From assembly GCF_012027425.1 (NCBI RefSeq), contig NZ_SNUE01000001.1:248001-312000 (forward strand): DNA of 64,000 nucleotides, read 5' to 3'. The notes beneath the pieces were generated by a model. The model searched no databases. It was not told the origin of the DNA and was given only the letters and a program-made list of their open reading frames with translations. Below are positions 7,504-15,194 of the stretch, piece after piece. Position 1 is the first letter of the stretch. Each line of letters begins with the position of its first letter. Both the position numbers and the translations under genes were made by a program. This stretch comes from Thermococcus sp. MV5 (lineage in GTDB: Archaea; Methanobacteriota_B; Thermococci; Thermococcales; Thermococcaceae).

Positions 7504-8255
7504 ACATTCTCAAATCTTAATCCTCTCTTTTCCATAAATTTTTTCGCCCTTTTAATTTCCTCCTCAGATTCACCAAAGAGTATTATTCCGATATACTTTC
7601 CAAAGCCTTTTGGAGAGGAGTGGATTCTCACATCAAATCTTTCTAAAACCTCATTTAAAAGTGGTGCGAGTTTTGATTCGTCTGTTATCTCCGCAAGAAG
7701 CTTTTCTTGAATAAACTTTCTTTTTCCAAGTCTTGGAAGAACTTCATTCTCAAGCATAGCTTTCATTTCTCTTGGCATCCCAGGAAGAACAAAGACTTCA
7801 GTAGAGTTATGTTTAAAGTAAGCTCCAGGGGCCGCACCTACAGAATTATCTAGCGCTTCTGCCCCTTTTGGTAAGTAAGCCATTTTTATTCTGGCTTCAT
7901 TTAAATTTGGGTCCTCTACAATACCTTCTTCATAAAGCTCACGGTAAAAAACCTCGATTCTCTCTACCACGTCTTCCCTGAGCTCAAGTTCCACATTTAA
8001 GGCTTGAGCCACGGCCGCCATTGTAACATCATCATGAGTTGGACCAAGTCCTCCAGCTATAATGAGAACCTCCGGTTCTCTTGAAAGGGCTTCTTTAACA
8101 GCGTTCTTTATTTCCTCAACATCATCACCCACAGTAGTTATCCTCCTAACCCAGAATCCCCTTTCCGTGAGCTTCTGAGCAATGAAAGCAGAATTGCTGT
8201 CTACAGTATTCCCAGTTAGAAGCTCGTCACCCACTGTAATTATCTCCGCGAACAT
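7500..8255 (-). CDS. CinA N-terminal/molybdopterin-binding domain protein
   Basis: The 251-aa protein matches the MoCF/COG1058 domain: EIITVGDELLTGNTVDSNS at the N-terminus and GGLGPTHDDVTMAAVA near residue 70. It lacks the C-terminal nicotinamide-nucleotide amidase domain of bacterial CinA (about 400 aa), as is usual in archaea. Related domains hydrolyse ADP-ribose or bind molybdopterin; which applies here cannot be decided. A C-terminal ferredoxin-like segment follows (RFDVRIHSSPKGFGKYIGIILFGE). It is convergent with pyk and has an independent start at ATG 8255. Confidence 0.85.
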   Translation of the reverse strand: MFAEIITVGDELLTGNTVDSNSAFIAQKLTERGFWVRRITTVGDDVEEIKNAVKEALSREPEVLIIAGGLGPTHDDVTMAAVAQALNVELELREDVVERIEVFYRELYEEGIVEDPNLNEARIKMAYLPKGAEALDNSVGAAPGAYFKHNSTEVFVLPGMPREMKAMLENEVLPRLGKRKFIQEKLLAEITDESKLAPLLNEVLERFDVRIHSSPKGFGKYIGIILFGESEEEIKRAKKFMEKRGLRFENV

Positions 8256-8299
8256 TTTTGCTCACCTTTTTAGTCTACTCTCTCAAAAATTTTAACTTA

Positions 8300-8338
8300 T
8301 CGGCGGGAAGTCCCTTCCGAAAGGGCGGGGTAGTTCAC
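8300..8338 (+). mobile_element. Solitary IS200/IS605-like right-end scar
   Basis: A GC-rich island in AT-rich intergenic DNA reads CGGCGGGAAGTCCC, then a hairpin CCCTT-CCGA-AAGGG, then CGGGGTAGTTCAC. The arrangement (GGGAAG, hairpin, GGGGTAGTTCAC) resembles the subterminal right ends of archaeal IS200/IS605 elements, which also form the 3' scaffold of TnpB guide RNAs. No tnpA or tnpB remnant flanks it; the neighbours are the divergently oriented CinA-like and PP-loop genes. It is therefore either an excision or deletion scar, a tiny non-autonomous element, or a small hairpin RNA. Identification is by resemblance only. Confidence 0.45.
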
Positions 8339-8385
8339 TCTTTCTCATAGAAATCCTTTAAAATATTATACCAAATCAATCTTCG

Positions 8386-9126
8386 ATGATAGAGAGAATA
8401 AAAGATGATTTCGTAAAATCCTACCGTCTGCAGCAAAGTCTAGAAGCACTCGAACAGGTTAAGGGAGATATTAGTAAAGAAGCGTACAAAAGACTAAGAG
8501 CTCTCCTTCGTTATCGACTTTATGGAGAAGAATTTGAGAGAAGTAAAATTGATGAAAAGATTGCTTTAGCTTTTTCAATGGGTAGTGATAGCACGGCCTC
8601 TCTCTTGATCCTTAAATGGGCAGGCTTCGACGTAGTCCCACTGATGGTGAAACTCCCTCAGATGAGAGATGTTGTCCTATTTAGAGCCCAAAGCTATGGA
8701 GCTGTTTTTGTCGAGATACCCAATTATATAGAAGTTATAAGTGATCAGATTCAAAAAAGAGCGCCAATCTGTGGAAAGTGTCATTCTATGATAATGGATG
8801 CTGTAAAGAACTACGCCAGAGAAAATGGAATAAAAATTGTGGCCTCCGGAGACCTTTTGAGTTTTGGTAGCATATCCATATACAAAGATGGAGATTTAAT
8901 AAGGTTAAATCTTCCAGCCTTTCTCGCAATCGATAAACGGGAAGCAATAAAAATACTGGGAAGAAAGTATGCCGTTGGATTTGGATGTTCACTTTGGAAA
9001 GGAGCCATCAAAAATGCACCAATATTAAAACGCTTTGGCATCCAGAGAGTATTAAGAGAACTTAGAGCAGGAGCAATAGATAAAGAGATAGCCAAGACAC
9101 TTATTAGGGATATACTAAAGAACTAA
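8386..9126 (+). CDS. PP-loop superfamily ATPase (probable nucleotide-modifying enzyme)
   Basis: This 246-aa protein has an N-type ATP pyrophosphatase P-loop in an unusual form, FSMGSDSTASLLIL (about residue 63), where most relatives have SGGxDS. A C-x2-C pair (PICGKCHSM, near residue 128) and a later cysteine (GFGCSLWKG) could bind a metal, or carry sulfur as in tRNA thiolases. N- and C-terminal helical segments flank the Rossmann-like core. PP-loop enzymes adenylate their substrate (tRNA bases, acids). The adjacent Trm-G10 gene 6 bp downstream points to tRNA modification, but the target is unknown. A TATA-like TTTAAAATATTAT near 8359 would give a nearly leaderless mRNA. Confidence 0.75.
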   Translation: MIERIKDDFVKSYRLQQSLEALEQVKGDISKEAYKRLRALLRYRLYGEEFERSKIDEKIALAFSMGSDSTASLLILKWAGFDVVPLMVKLPQMRDVVLFRAQSYGAVFVEIPNYIEVISDQIQKRAPICGKCHSMIMDAVKNYARENGIKIVASGDLLSFGSISIYKDGDLIRLNLPAFLAIDKREAIKILGRKYAVGFGCSLWKGAIKNAPILKRFGIQRVLRELRAGAIDKEIAKTLIRDILKN

Positions 9127-9132
9127 AACAAG

Positions 9133-10149
9133 ATGGAGGAGAAAAAGTTGCTCTATGTTGAAATTCTTGGGAATTTACCCAAAATGGCCGAAGGGGAAGT
9201 TAAAGCACTATTAGAACTTAGCGGTAGCCGATTCAGGATTATTGAAAGAGATTACCTATTTCTGGCATTAAAAGCAGACAAAGAAGCTTTTTCGTATCTC
9301 AAAAGACTTGGGATGGCTCATGAATATGGAATTTTACTCTTCTCAGCTAAAAGTCTAGAGGAGCTCTACTTAAAAGCAAAAGCTCTTAAATGGGAGGATT
9401 TTATTAACAGTACATTCAAAGTGGACAGAGAAACAATGTTAAATTGTTCCTATAACGTAAAAGATTTAGAGAAAGAACTTGGTGCGATCATAGCACAACA
9501 AGGCTTTAAAGTCAACTTGAGCAATCCAGGCACCCTAGTTAGGGCCTATTGTGGAGAAAAACTGTGGGTTGGAATAAGAAAAGAAACGTTTTCGGCTAAA
9601 GACTTTGAGAAAAGAAAGGCTGATAAAAGACCATTCTTTAAACCAATAGCATTGCCTCCCCGACTTGCGAGAGCAATGATAAACTTAGCAAGGGCAAAAA
9701 AGGAGGTTCTTGATCCATTTATGGGAACTGGAGGGATACTAATTGAGGCTGGGCTTATCGGCCTAAAAGTTTACGGAGTAGATCTCAGATCGGATATGGT
9801 GGAAGGTGCCAAAAAGAATCTCGAATATTATGGAATAAAGGAATACAAACTACAAAAAGGAGATGCAACCAAGTTAAGAGAGCTTTTCCCTGATAAAACG
9901 TTTGAAGCAATTGTCACTGATCCACCCTATGGAACTTCCGCAACACTAGGAGGGAAGAAAAGGGAGGATCTCTATGAAAAGGCCCTGGAGAGTATGTATG
10001 AAGTTCTAAATGGATATCTAAGTATTGCATTTCCAGCTGATTTTAATGTAGAAAAAACTGCTGAGAGAATAGGATTTACAGTTTTAGAAAAATATTATCA
10101 AAGAGTTCACTCTTCACTAGATAGATATTTCTATGTGATGAAAAACTAG
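9133..10149 (+). CDS. trmG10: tRNA (guanine10-N2)-methyltransferase Trm-G10
   Basis: The 338-aa protein has an N-terminal ferredoxin-like/THUMP region (residues 1-150) that binds tRNA and a C-terminal Rossmann methyltransferase. SAM-binding motif I is [16 protein letters not shown], followed by [17 protein letters not shown], and the N2-guanine catalytic motif is TDPPYGTS. This is the architecture and length of the archaeal enzyme, which makes m2G and then m2,2G at position 10 of tRNA. The gene starts 6 bp after the PP-loop ATPase gene, probably in one transcript. Confidence 0.92.
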   Translation: MEEKKLLYVEILGNLPKMAEGEVKALLELSGSRFRIIERDYLFLALKADKEAFSYLKRLGMAHEYGILLFSAKSLEELYLKAKALKWEDFINSTFKVDRETMLNCSYNVKDLEKELGAIIAQQGFKVNLSNPGTLVRAYCGEKLWVGIRKETFSAKDFEKRKADKRPFFKPIALPPRLARAMINLARAKKEVLDPFMGTGGILIEAGLIGLKVYGVDLRSDMVEGAKKNLEYYGIKEYKLQKGDATKLRELFPDKTFEAIVTDPPYGTSATLGGKKREDLYEKALESMYEVLNGYLSIAFPADFNVEKTAERIGFTVLEKYYQRVHSSLDRYFYVMKN

Positions 10150-10200
10150 CTCATTTCTGCTCACCTGTTTTCACGCATCCCTAAACTTGTCCTTAAATCT

Positions 10201-10244
10201 CTTTTATAACTTAGTTTTAAATTTTAACAAAAAAGTTATAAAAG
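10201..10244 (+). promoter_or_regulatory. Perfect 12-bp inverted repeat over the thiamine operon promoter
   Basis: CTTTTATAACTT (10201-10212) and AAGTTATAAAAG (10233-10244) are exact reverse complements separated by 20 bp. The right arm contains the TATA element of the cytX operon, with initiation predicted near 10265-10270. The left arm has no divergent gene to serve, since the upstream gene ends at 10149 on the same strand. A dimeric or looping repressor site is the simplest reading; an archaeal ThiR-type regulator is the obvious candidate but is not shown. No TPP riboswitch is visible in the short leader. Confidence 0.55.
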
Positions 10245-10285
10245 TCCAAGAGAATGAAGAATGGAACAATTGAAAGGTGATAAAC

Positions 10286-11566
10286 ATGGAGGGGGAATAT
10301 GATATAAAACCCGTAGAGAGAGATAAGAGGACTTTTACCCTCCTAACACTTCTTGCAATATGGTTTGGAGCAGGAATAAGCATTGCAGAATTTTGGGCCG
10401 GGGCACTGCTAACACCAGCTCTCTCATTAGGTATGGCACTCCTTGTGATACTCTTCGGACATATTCTTGGAAATACCATAATGGGATTAATAGCTCTGGA
10501 AGGAGAAAAAACAGGTCTTCCAACAATGGTGCTTTCGAGAGCTTCTCTAGGAATCAAAGGATCGATTCTACCTTCCATCCTAAATTATCTCCAACTTATA
10601 GGATGGACAGCAATAATGCTCATTGTAGGGGCCAATGCTATGAACGCAGTCGCAAAAAGCCTTGGAGTTGATAATTATGCCCTCTGGGTAATTTTGCTGG
10701 GCCTCTTAGTTACAGGATGGACATATATAGGACCTAAAAACTGGGAAAAATTAGAAAAAATTGCAGCCCTTCTTTTACTCGCACTAAGTCTATGGCTCAC
10801 ATACGTTACTCTCCAAAGATTTTCATTCACACAACTTCTCTCTAAGCCCGGCACTGGCGAAATAGGAGTTATGCTAGGATTAGACTTAGTAATAGCGATG
10901 CCACTTTCATGGGCACCGTTAATAGCCGATTATTCGAGATTTGCCAAAAATAGAAACGCAGCGTTTTGGGGCACTTATCTTGGGTATTTCATCTCATCAA
11001 GCCTCTTCTATTTTGTAGGGGCCCTAACAAACATGGCAATTGGAGAAGGAGATCCAATCAGAATCATAGCAACATATGGGATTGGAATCCCAGCAATGTT
11101 GATAATCATATTCTCCACTGTGACAACTACTTTCCTCGATGTTTACTCTGCCGCGATAACTTACAAAAACATTTCTCCAAGAGCCAATGCAAAGAAACAA
11201 GTTTTACTTGTTGGAGCCCTTGGAACTCTACTCGCCCTAGTGTTTCCAATGGAACAATATGAGGGCTTTTTACTTCTCATTGGTGGAGCTTTTGTTTCGC
11301 TAGCAGCAATAATGATAACAGACTACTTCCTCGTCGAAAAAGAATACAATGCAACGGAACTCCTCGATGAAAATGGAAAATTCGCAGGATATAACATCAA
11401 AGCCATACTCGTATGGGCGATTGGATTCACATTTTATATGGGGCTTGCTATAGAAGGACTCTTCGGGATTCACATTCCTCTGTTAAGTGAAGTTGGCTTT
11501 AGGCTTGGCTCAAGCATTCCAACTTTCATCTTGGTAAGTCTTCTATATTACCTGGTGGAGAGGTGA
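10286..11566 (+). CDS. cytX: NCS1-family permease, probable hydroxymethylpyrimidine transporter CytX
   Basis: The 426-aa integral membrane protein has about 12 hydrophobic spans and NCS1 (cytosine/purine/allantoin permease) features, such as the first-helix pattern LAIWFGAGISIAEFWAGALL and PLSWAPLIADYSRFAKNRNAA. Membership of a thiamine operon makes import of the HMP moiety the likely role, as for bacterial CytX. ATG 10286 is preceded by GGTGA (10276-10280). A GTG at 10277 is possible but overlaps this ribosome binding site. It is followed after 6 bp by thiM. Confidence 0.85.
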   Translation: MEGEYDIKPVERDKRTFTLLTLLAIWFGAGISIAEFWAGALLTPALSLGMALLVILFGHILGNTIMGLIALEGEKTGLPTMVLSRASLGIKGSILPSILNYLQLIGWTAIMLIVGANAMNAVAKSLGVDNYALWVILLGLLVTGWTYIGPKNWEKLEKIAALLLLALSLWLTYVTLQRFSFTQLLSKPGTGEIGVMLGLDLVIAMPLSWAPLIADYSRFAKNRNAAFWGTYLGYFISSSLFYFVGALTNMAIGEGDPIRIIATYGIGIPAMLIIIFSTVTTTFLDVYSAAITYKNISPRANAKKQVLLVGALGTLLALVFPMEQYEGFLLLIGGAFVSLAAIMITDYFLVEKEYNATELLDENGKFAGYNIKAILVWAIGFTFYMGLAIEGLFGIHIPLLSEVGFRLGSSIPTFILVSLLYYLVER

Positions 11567-11572
11567 AGGAAA

Positions 11573-12373
11573 ATGGAGTGGATTATCAAAGCATTGGAAA
11601 AAGTTAGAGAAAAGAAACCCTTGGTACATAACATAACCAACTACGTAGTTATGAATACCACAGCAAATGCTCTCCTTGCTATAGGAGCTTCTCCAGTTAT
11701 GGCCCATGCAATAGAAGAACTCGAAGAGATGGTTGCCTTGGCTAACGCACTAGTGATAAACATCGGGACCTTAGACGAGCACAAAATATACTCCATGATG
11801 AAAGCTGTTAAGGCTGCAAAAGACCTCAAAAAGCCTGTTATTCTGGATCCTGTAGGCGCTGGAGCTACGAAACTCAGAACAAAGACTTCTCTAAGACTTT
11901 TAGAGATAGGAGAGATAAGTGTTATCAGAGGAAACTTTGGAGAAATCGCGGCACTTCTTGGTGAGCATGGAAAAACAAGAGGAGTGGATTCTGCTGTATA
12001 TGATGAACAGGTTGCCAAAAAACTTGCAAAAGATGCCTCAAAAGAATTCAACGCGATAGTTGCTGTTACAGGGCCTGTAGATTATGTAAGTGATGGAGAG
12101 AAAGTTTATGCTATAGAAAATGGGACTCCTTTGCTTGGAAGGGTGACTGGAACCGGTTGTATAGCAACAGCAATAATCGGCGCATTTTTAGCTGTTGAAG
12201 ATCCTCTAAAAGCCACCCTTGCAGGATTAGTCTCTTTTGAAATTGCTGCTGAAAAAGCCTTCGAGGAGTCTCCCTACCCAGGAACATTCCACACAAAGTT
12301 ATATGATTGGCTCTACAGGATTAATGAAGAGATTATAATAAAAAGAGCAAAGGTGAAAGAAGTTGAACTTTAG
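11573..12373 (+). CDS. thiM: Hydroxyethylthiazole kinase
   Basis: This 266-aa protein phosphorylates 4-methyl-5-(2-hydroxyethyl)thiazole, a salvage step of thiamine synthesis. It shows the family hallmarks VHNITNYVVMNTTANALLAIGASPVM, VLDPVGAGATKLRT and the anion-hole/ATP segment GRVTGTGCIATAIIGAFLA. Length matches the family (about 265 aa). Second gene of the operon; its end overlaps thiE by 11 bp. Confidence 0.95.
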   Translation: MEWIIKALEKVREKKPLVHNITNYVVMNTTANALLAIGASPVMAHAIEELEEMVALANALVINIGTLDEHKIYSMMKAVKAAKDLKKPVILDPVGAGATKLRTKTSLRLLEIGEISVIRGNFGEIAALLGEHGKTRGVDSAVYDEQVAKKLAKDASKEFNAIVAVTGPVDYVSDGEKVYAIENGTPLLGRVTGTGCIATAIIGAFLAVEDPLKATLAGLVSFEIAAEKAFEESPYPGTFHTKLYDWLYRINEEIIIKRAKVKEVEL

Positions 12374-12986
12374 AGAAAAGCTCAAACTATATGTAATAAC
12401 TGATAGAAGACTGAAAGATGAGATAGAAAGTACCAAACAGGCTCTGGAAGGGGGGGCAACTTCAATTCAACTTCGCATAAAGAGTGCACCCACAAAAGAG
12501 ATGATCAAAATTGGAAAAGAAATAAGAAGATTAACAAGTGAATATGATGCTCTTTATTTTGTGGACGACCGTTTAGATGTTGCCTTAGCAACAAACGCTG
12601 ATGGACTCCAACTTGGACCTGAAGATATGCCAATTCCCATTGCTAAAGAGATTGCCCCAAATTTAATCCTTGGAGCCTCTGTATACAGTCTAAAGGAAGC
12701 TTTAGATGCTGAAAAAGAAGGAGCAGATTACTTGGGGGCCGGAGCTATTTTTCCCACCTCTACAAAAGCTGATGTTAGAGTTATTGGAATTGATGGGCTT
12801 AAGAAAATACTTGAGTCAGTAAAAATTCCAGTGGTTGCAATAGGGGGAATAAATCACGAGAATGTCAAAGAAGTGTTAAGAACTGGCGTTGATGGAGTTG
12901 CAATAATTTCAGCGATAATTGGAGCAGAAAATATAAGAAAAGCCACAGAAGACATGAAAAAAATCATAGAAGAGGTGGTTAAATGA
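12363..12986 (+). CDS. thiE: Thiamine-phosphate synthase ThiE
   Basis: This 207-aa TIM-barrel enzyme couples HMP-pyrophosphate with thiazole phosphate to give thiamine phosphate. Visible motifs are YVITDRRL, GGATSIQLRIK, YFVDDRLDVALATNADGLQLGPEDMP and PVVAIGGINHENV. Start TTG 12363 lies within the end of thiM; GGTGA about 8 nt upstream supports it, and no better ATG is available without losing the first strand. The operon also encodes a ThiN domain with the same activity in other archaea, so the step is duplicated. Confidence 0.93.
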   Translation: MNFREKLKLYVITDRRLKDEIESTKQALEGGATSIQLRIKSAPTKEMIKIGKEIRRLTSEYDALYFVDDRLDVALATNADGLQLGPEDMPIPIAKEIAPNLILGASVYSLKEALDAEKEGADYLGAGAIFPTSTKADVRVIGIDGLKKILESVKIPVVAIGGINHENVKEVLRTGVDGVAIISAIIGAENIRKATEDMKKIIEEVVK

Positions 12987-13468
12987 AACCCGGAACTAGA
13001 ACACAAAAACTTGCTTATGTTGGAATTTTCACAGCTTTGGGAGTTGTTCTGGGAACAATTTCCTTCCCAGTTGGACCTACGAAAGTGGCTCCCTTTCAAC
13101 ATTTTATAAATGTAATAACCGGCATCCTGCTTGGACCATGGTGGGCTTCCCTAACAGCTCTCTTTATAGGACTCCTTAGAATGTCTTTTGGAGTTGGCAC
13201 AATATTTTCAATACCCGGCGGAATCCCAGGAGCTTTTACCGTGGGAGTAGTTTACAGAGCAATGAGAAAAGATTGGGCTGCATTTAGCGAACCTCTGGCT
13301 ACGGTTTTCATAGGAGGAACACTAAGTGCCCTATTATTTGGTCCCCTCATAAATGTCCATAAAGGAGTTACATGGTTCTGGATAGCTTTCGCTCCAAGCA
13401 CCTTAGTTGGAACGACTTTGGGATTCTTAACTCTTAAAGCTCTGAAAAGAATGGAGGTGATAAAGTGA
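12983..13468 (+). CDS. thiW: ThiW-type S-component, thiazole or thiamine-precursor transporter
   Basis: The small integral membrane protein (161 aa, about 5-6 helices) has the start LAYVGIFTALGVVLGTISFPVGPTKVAPFQHFINVITGI typical of ThiW, a substrate-binding S-component of ECF transporters predicted to take up thiazole. It would need a shared energising module (EcfA/T) encoded elsewhere. It overlaps thiE by 4 bp (ATGA) and thiDN by 4 bp, showing translational coupling. Confidence 0.88.
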   Translation: MKPGTRTQKLAYVGIFTALGVVLGTISFPVGPTKVAPFQHFINVITGILLGPWWASLTALFIGLLRMSFGVGTIFSIPGGIPGAFTVGVVYRAMRKDWAAFSEPLATVFIGGTLSALLFGPLINVHKGVTWFWIAFAPSTLVGTTLGFLTLKALKRMEVIK

Positions 13469-14880
13469 TTAGAAAGGCCCTAACTATAGCAGGAAGTGAT
13501 AGTGGAGGGGGAGCAGGAATAGAGGCAGATTTAAAAACTTTCTCTGCCTTTGGAGTTCATGGGCTTGTAGCAATAACCTCTGTAACCGCTCAAAACACAC
13601 AAGAAGTTAGAGCAATTTATGACATCTCACCAGAAGTTGTGGTAAAACAAATTGAAGCTGTTGCAGAGGATATAGGTGTTGATGCTGCAAAAACTGGAAT
13701 GCTAAGCAATTCAGAGATCATAAAAGCTGTGGCAAAAACCGTGAAGAAGTACAACTTTCCTCTAGTGGTTGACCCCGTGATGATAGCAAAAAGTGGGGCT
13801 CCTCTTCTAAGAGAAGATGCCATGGAAGCATTGATTAAAGAAATAATCCCATTAGCTTCGCTTGTCACACCAAACAGGCCAGAAGCAGAAAAATTGAGCG
13901 GGCTCCAAATAAAAAATTGTGATGATGCCAAAAAAGCCGCAAAGATAATTGTAGAAGAACTTGGAGCTAGAGCAGCAATTGTAAAAGGTGGCCATTTAGG
14001 ATTAAATGAAGCAGTGGATATCTTATATGCCAACGGAGAGTTTAGAGAATACCGTGCACCTTTTGTTGAAGGCTGCACTCATGGTACAGGATGCTCGTTT
14101 TCTGCAGCGATTGCTGCAAATCTTGCAAAAGGAAAGTTCCTAGAAGAAGCTGTGGAAATAGCAAAGAGGTTTATAACAATGGGCATTTATTATGGTGCAA
14201 GGATTGGGCACGGCCACTGCCCTGTGAACCAAAATGCATGGATTGAAATCCCAGCTGAGAAATGGAGAGTGTATGATACATTAAATAGAGCTCTCAAAGA
14301 GCTTATATCAATAGAAAACCTTCACAAATATGTCCCCGAAGTAGGAATGAACTTTGTTTACGCACTTCCAAAGCTTTATGCAAAAGACCGAGAAGACGTT
14401 GCCGGAGTTAAGGGGAGAATCGTAAAGTTTGGAAACGCTATAAAGCCAGTGGGTTGGATAGAATTTGGCGCTTCTGATCACCTTGCGAGAGCAATATTGG
14501 CCTTTATGGATGTTTTCCCAGAAGTTAGGAGTGTTCTCAACATAAAGTACAACGAAGGGCTAATTGCCAAAGCACAGAAACTCGGATTTAAAATATCCTT
14601 CTACGATAGAAGAGAAGAACCCAAGGAAATAAAAGCAAGAGAAGGCGGGACTATCCCATGGGGTGTAAGAACAGCAATCGAGAGATTAAGAGACAAGCCT
14701 GATTTGATATACCACCTTGGAGACTGGGGCAAAGAAGCAATGATCCTGATATTTGGAGAAACCCCTAAAGTAGTATTAGCAAAGCTCAAAAGACTTATAG
14801 AAGAAACGAAGAGTGGTGAACTTAAAAAACATGTCTCAGCAGGAGAAGGCAAACCCAATACTCATGGATCTAAAGACTAG
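13465..14880 (+). CDS. thiDN: Bifunctional HMP(-P) kinase / thiamine-phosphate synthase ThiDN
   Basis: The 471-aa fusion has a ThiD ribokinase-fold domain (residues 1-260: AGSDSGGGAGIEADLKTFSAFGVHG, VDPVMIAKSGAPLL, GCTHGTGCSFSAAIAANLAKG) that makes HMP-pyrophosphate. A ThiN domain follows (about 285-460: VGMNFVYALPKLYAKDREDVAGVKGRI, FGASDHLARAILAF, LNIKYNEGLI, HLGDWGKEAMILIFG). ThiN is an alternative, ThiE-unrelated thiamine-phosphate synthase. The conserved ThiN arginine and histidine region (SDHLARA) is intact, so it looks catalytically competent. GTG 13465 has an excellent GGAGGTGA 5-12 nt upstream. Confidence 0.95.
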   Translation: MIRKALTIAGSDSGGGAGIEADLKTFSAFGVHGLVAITSVTAQNTQEVRAIYDISPEVVVKQIEAVAEDIGVDAAKTGMLSNSEIIKAVAKTVKKYNFPLVVDPVMIAKSGAPLLREDAMEALIKEIIPLASLVTPNRPEAEKLSGLQIKNCDDAKKAAKIIVEELGARAAIVKGGHLGLNEAVDILYANGEFREYRAPFVEGCTHGTGCSFSAAIAANLAKGKFLEEAVEIAKRFITMGIYYGARIGHGHCPVNQNAWIEIPAEKWRVYDTLNRALKELISIENLHKYVPEVGMNFVYALPKLYAKDREDVAGVKGRIVKFGNAIKPVGWIEFGASDHLARAILAFMDVFPEVRSVLNIKYNEGLIAKAQKLGFKISFYDRREEPKEIKAREGGTIPWGVRTAIERLRDKPDLIYHLGDWGKEAMILIFGETPKVVLAKLKRLIEETKSGELKKHVSAGEGKPNTHGSKD

Positions 14881-15194
14881 TACTATCACCATCTCCAAGT
14901 TAGAAAAATCTCTTAACTCCTTAGTTTCATGCAAAAATTTTTTCTTTTTTCCACAAGAGGGATTGGCATATACCATGCCTCCAAGTGCTCATCACGCTGT
15001 CCTTCAGAACGCTAAGGAACACGCAAGGAAGAGAAAAAATTCTATACTTTCTATGGTGCTCCAAATGAATTGTTCTCTTCCCGGGTGAAGTTTCCAATAT
15101 ATAATCTCCTCGATATATTTAAAAATTTCGCTTTATGATTAACAAGTAAAAATCCAAAAGTAACTTACATAGCTACTCGCCATTATATAAAAAT
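14881..15194 (+). other. Intergenic region with possible decayed coding fragments
   Basis: This 314-bp stretch lies between the converging thiDN and mfnA genes. I see no RNA gene or promoter needed by a neighbour. A frame near 15026-15137 reads like a protein tail (FYTFYGAPNELFSSRV, then FPIYNLLDIFKNFAL and stop). An upstream piece (MPPSAHHAVLQNAKEHARKR, from about 14978) is in another frame. This is consistent with a decayed gene, but neither fragment can be assigned to a family. Confidence 0.3.

Noticed and set aside
10150-10285. TPP riboswitch before the thiamine operon
   Set aside because: The leader is only about 20-25 nt and lacks the conserved CTGAGA and GxxTGxxC blocks of the thi box.
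14813-15088. 91-aa frame running out of thiDN
   Set aside because: It begins inside thiDN in another frame, without a start signal; at most part of it may be gene debris, noted as such.
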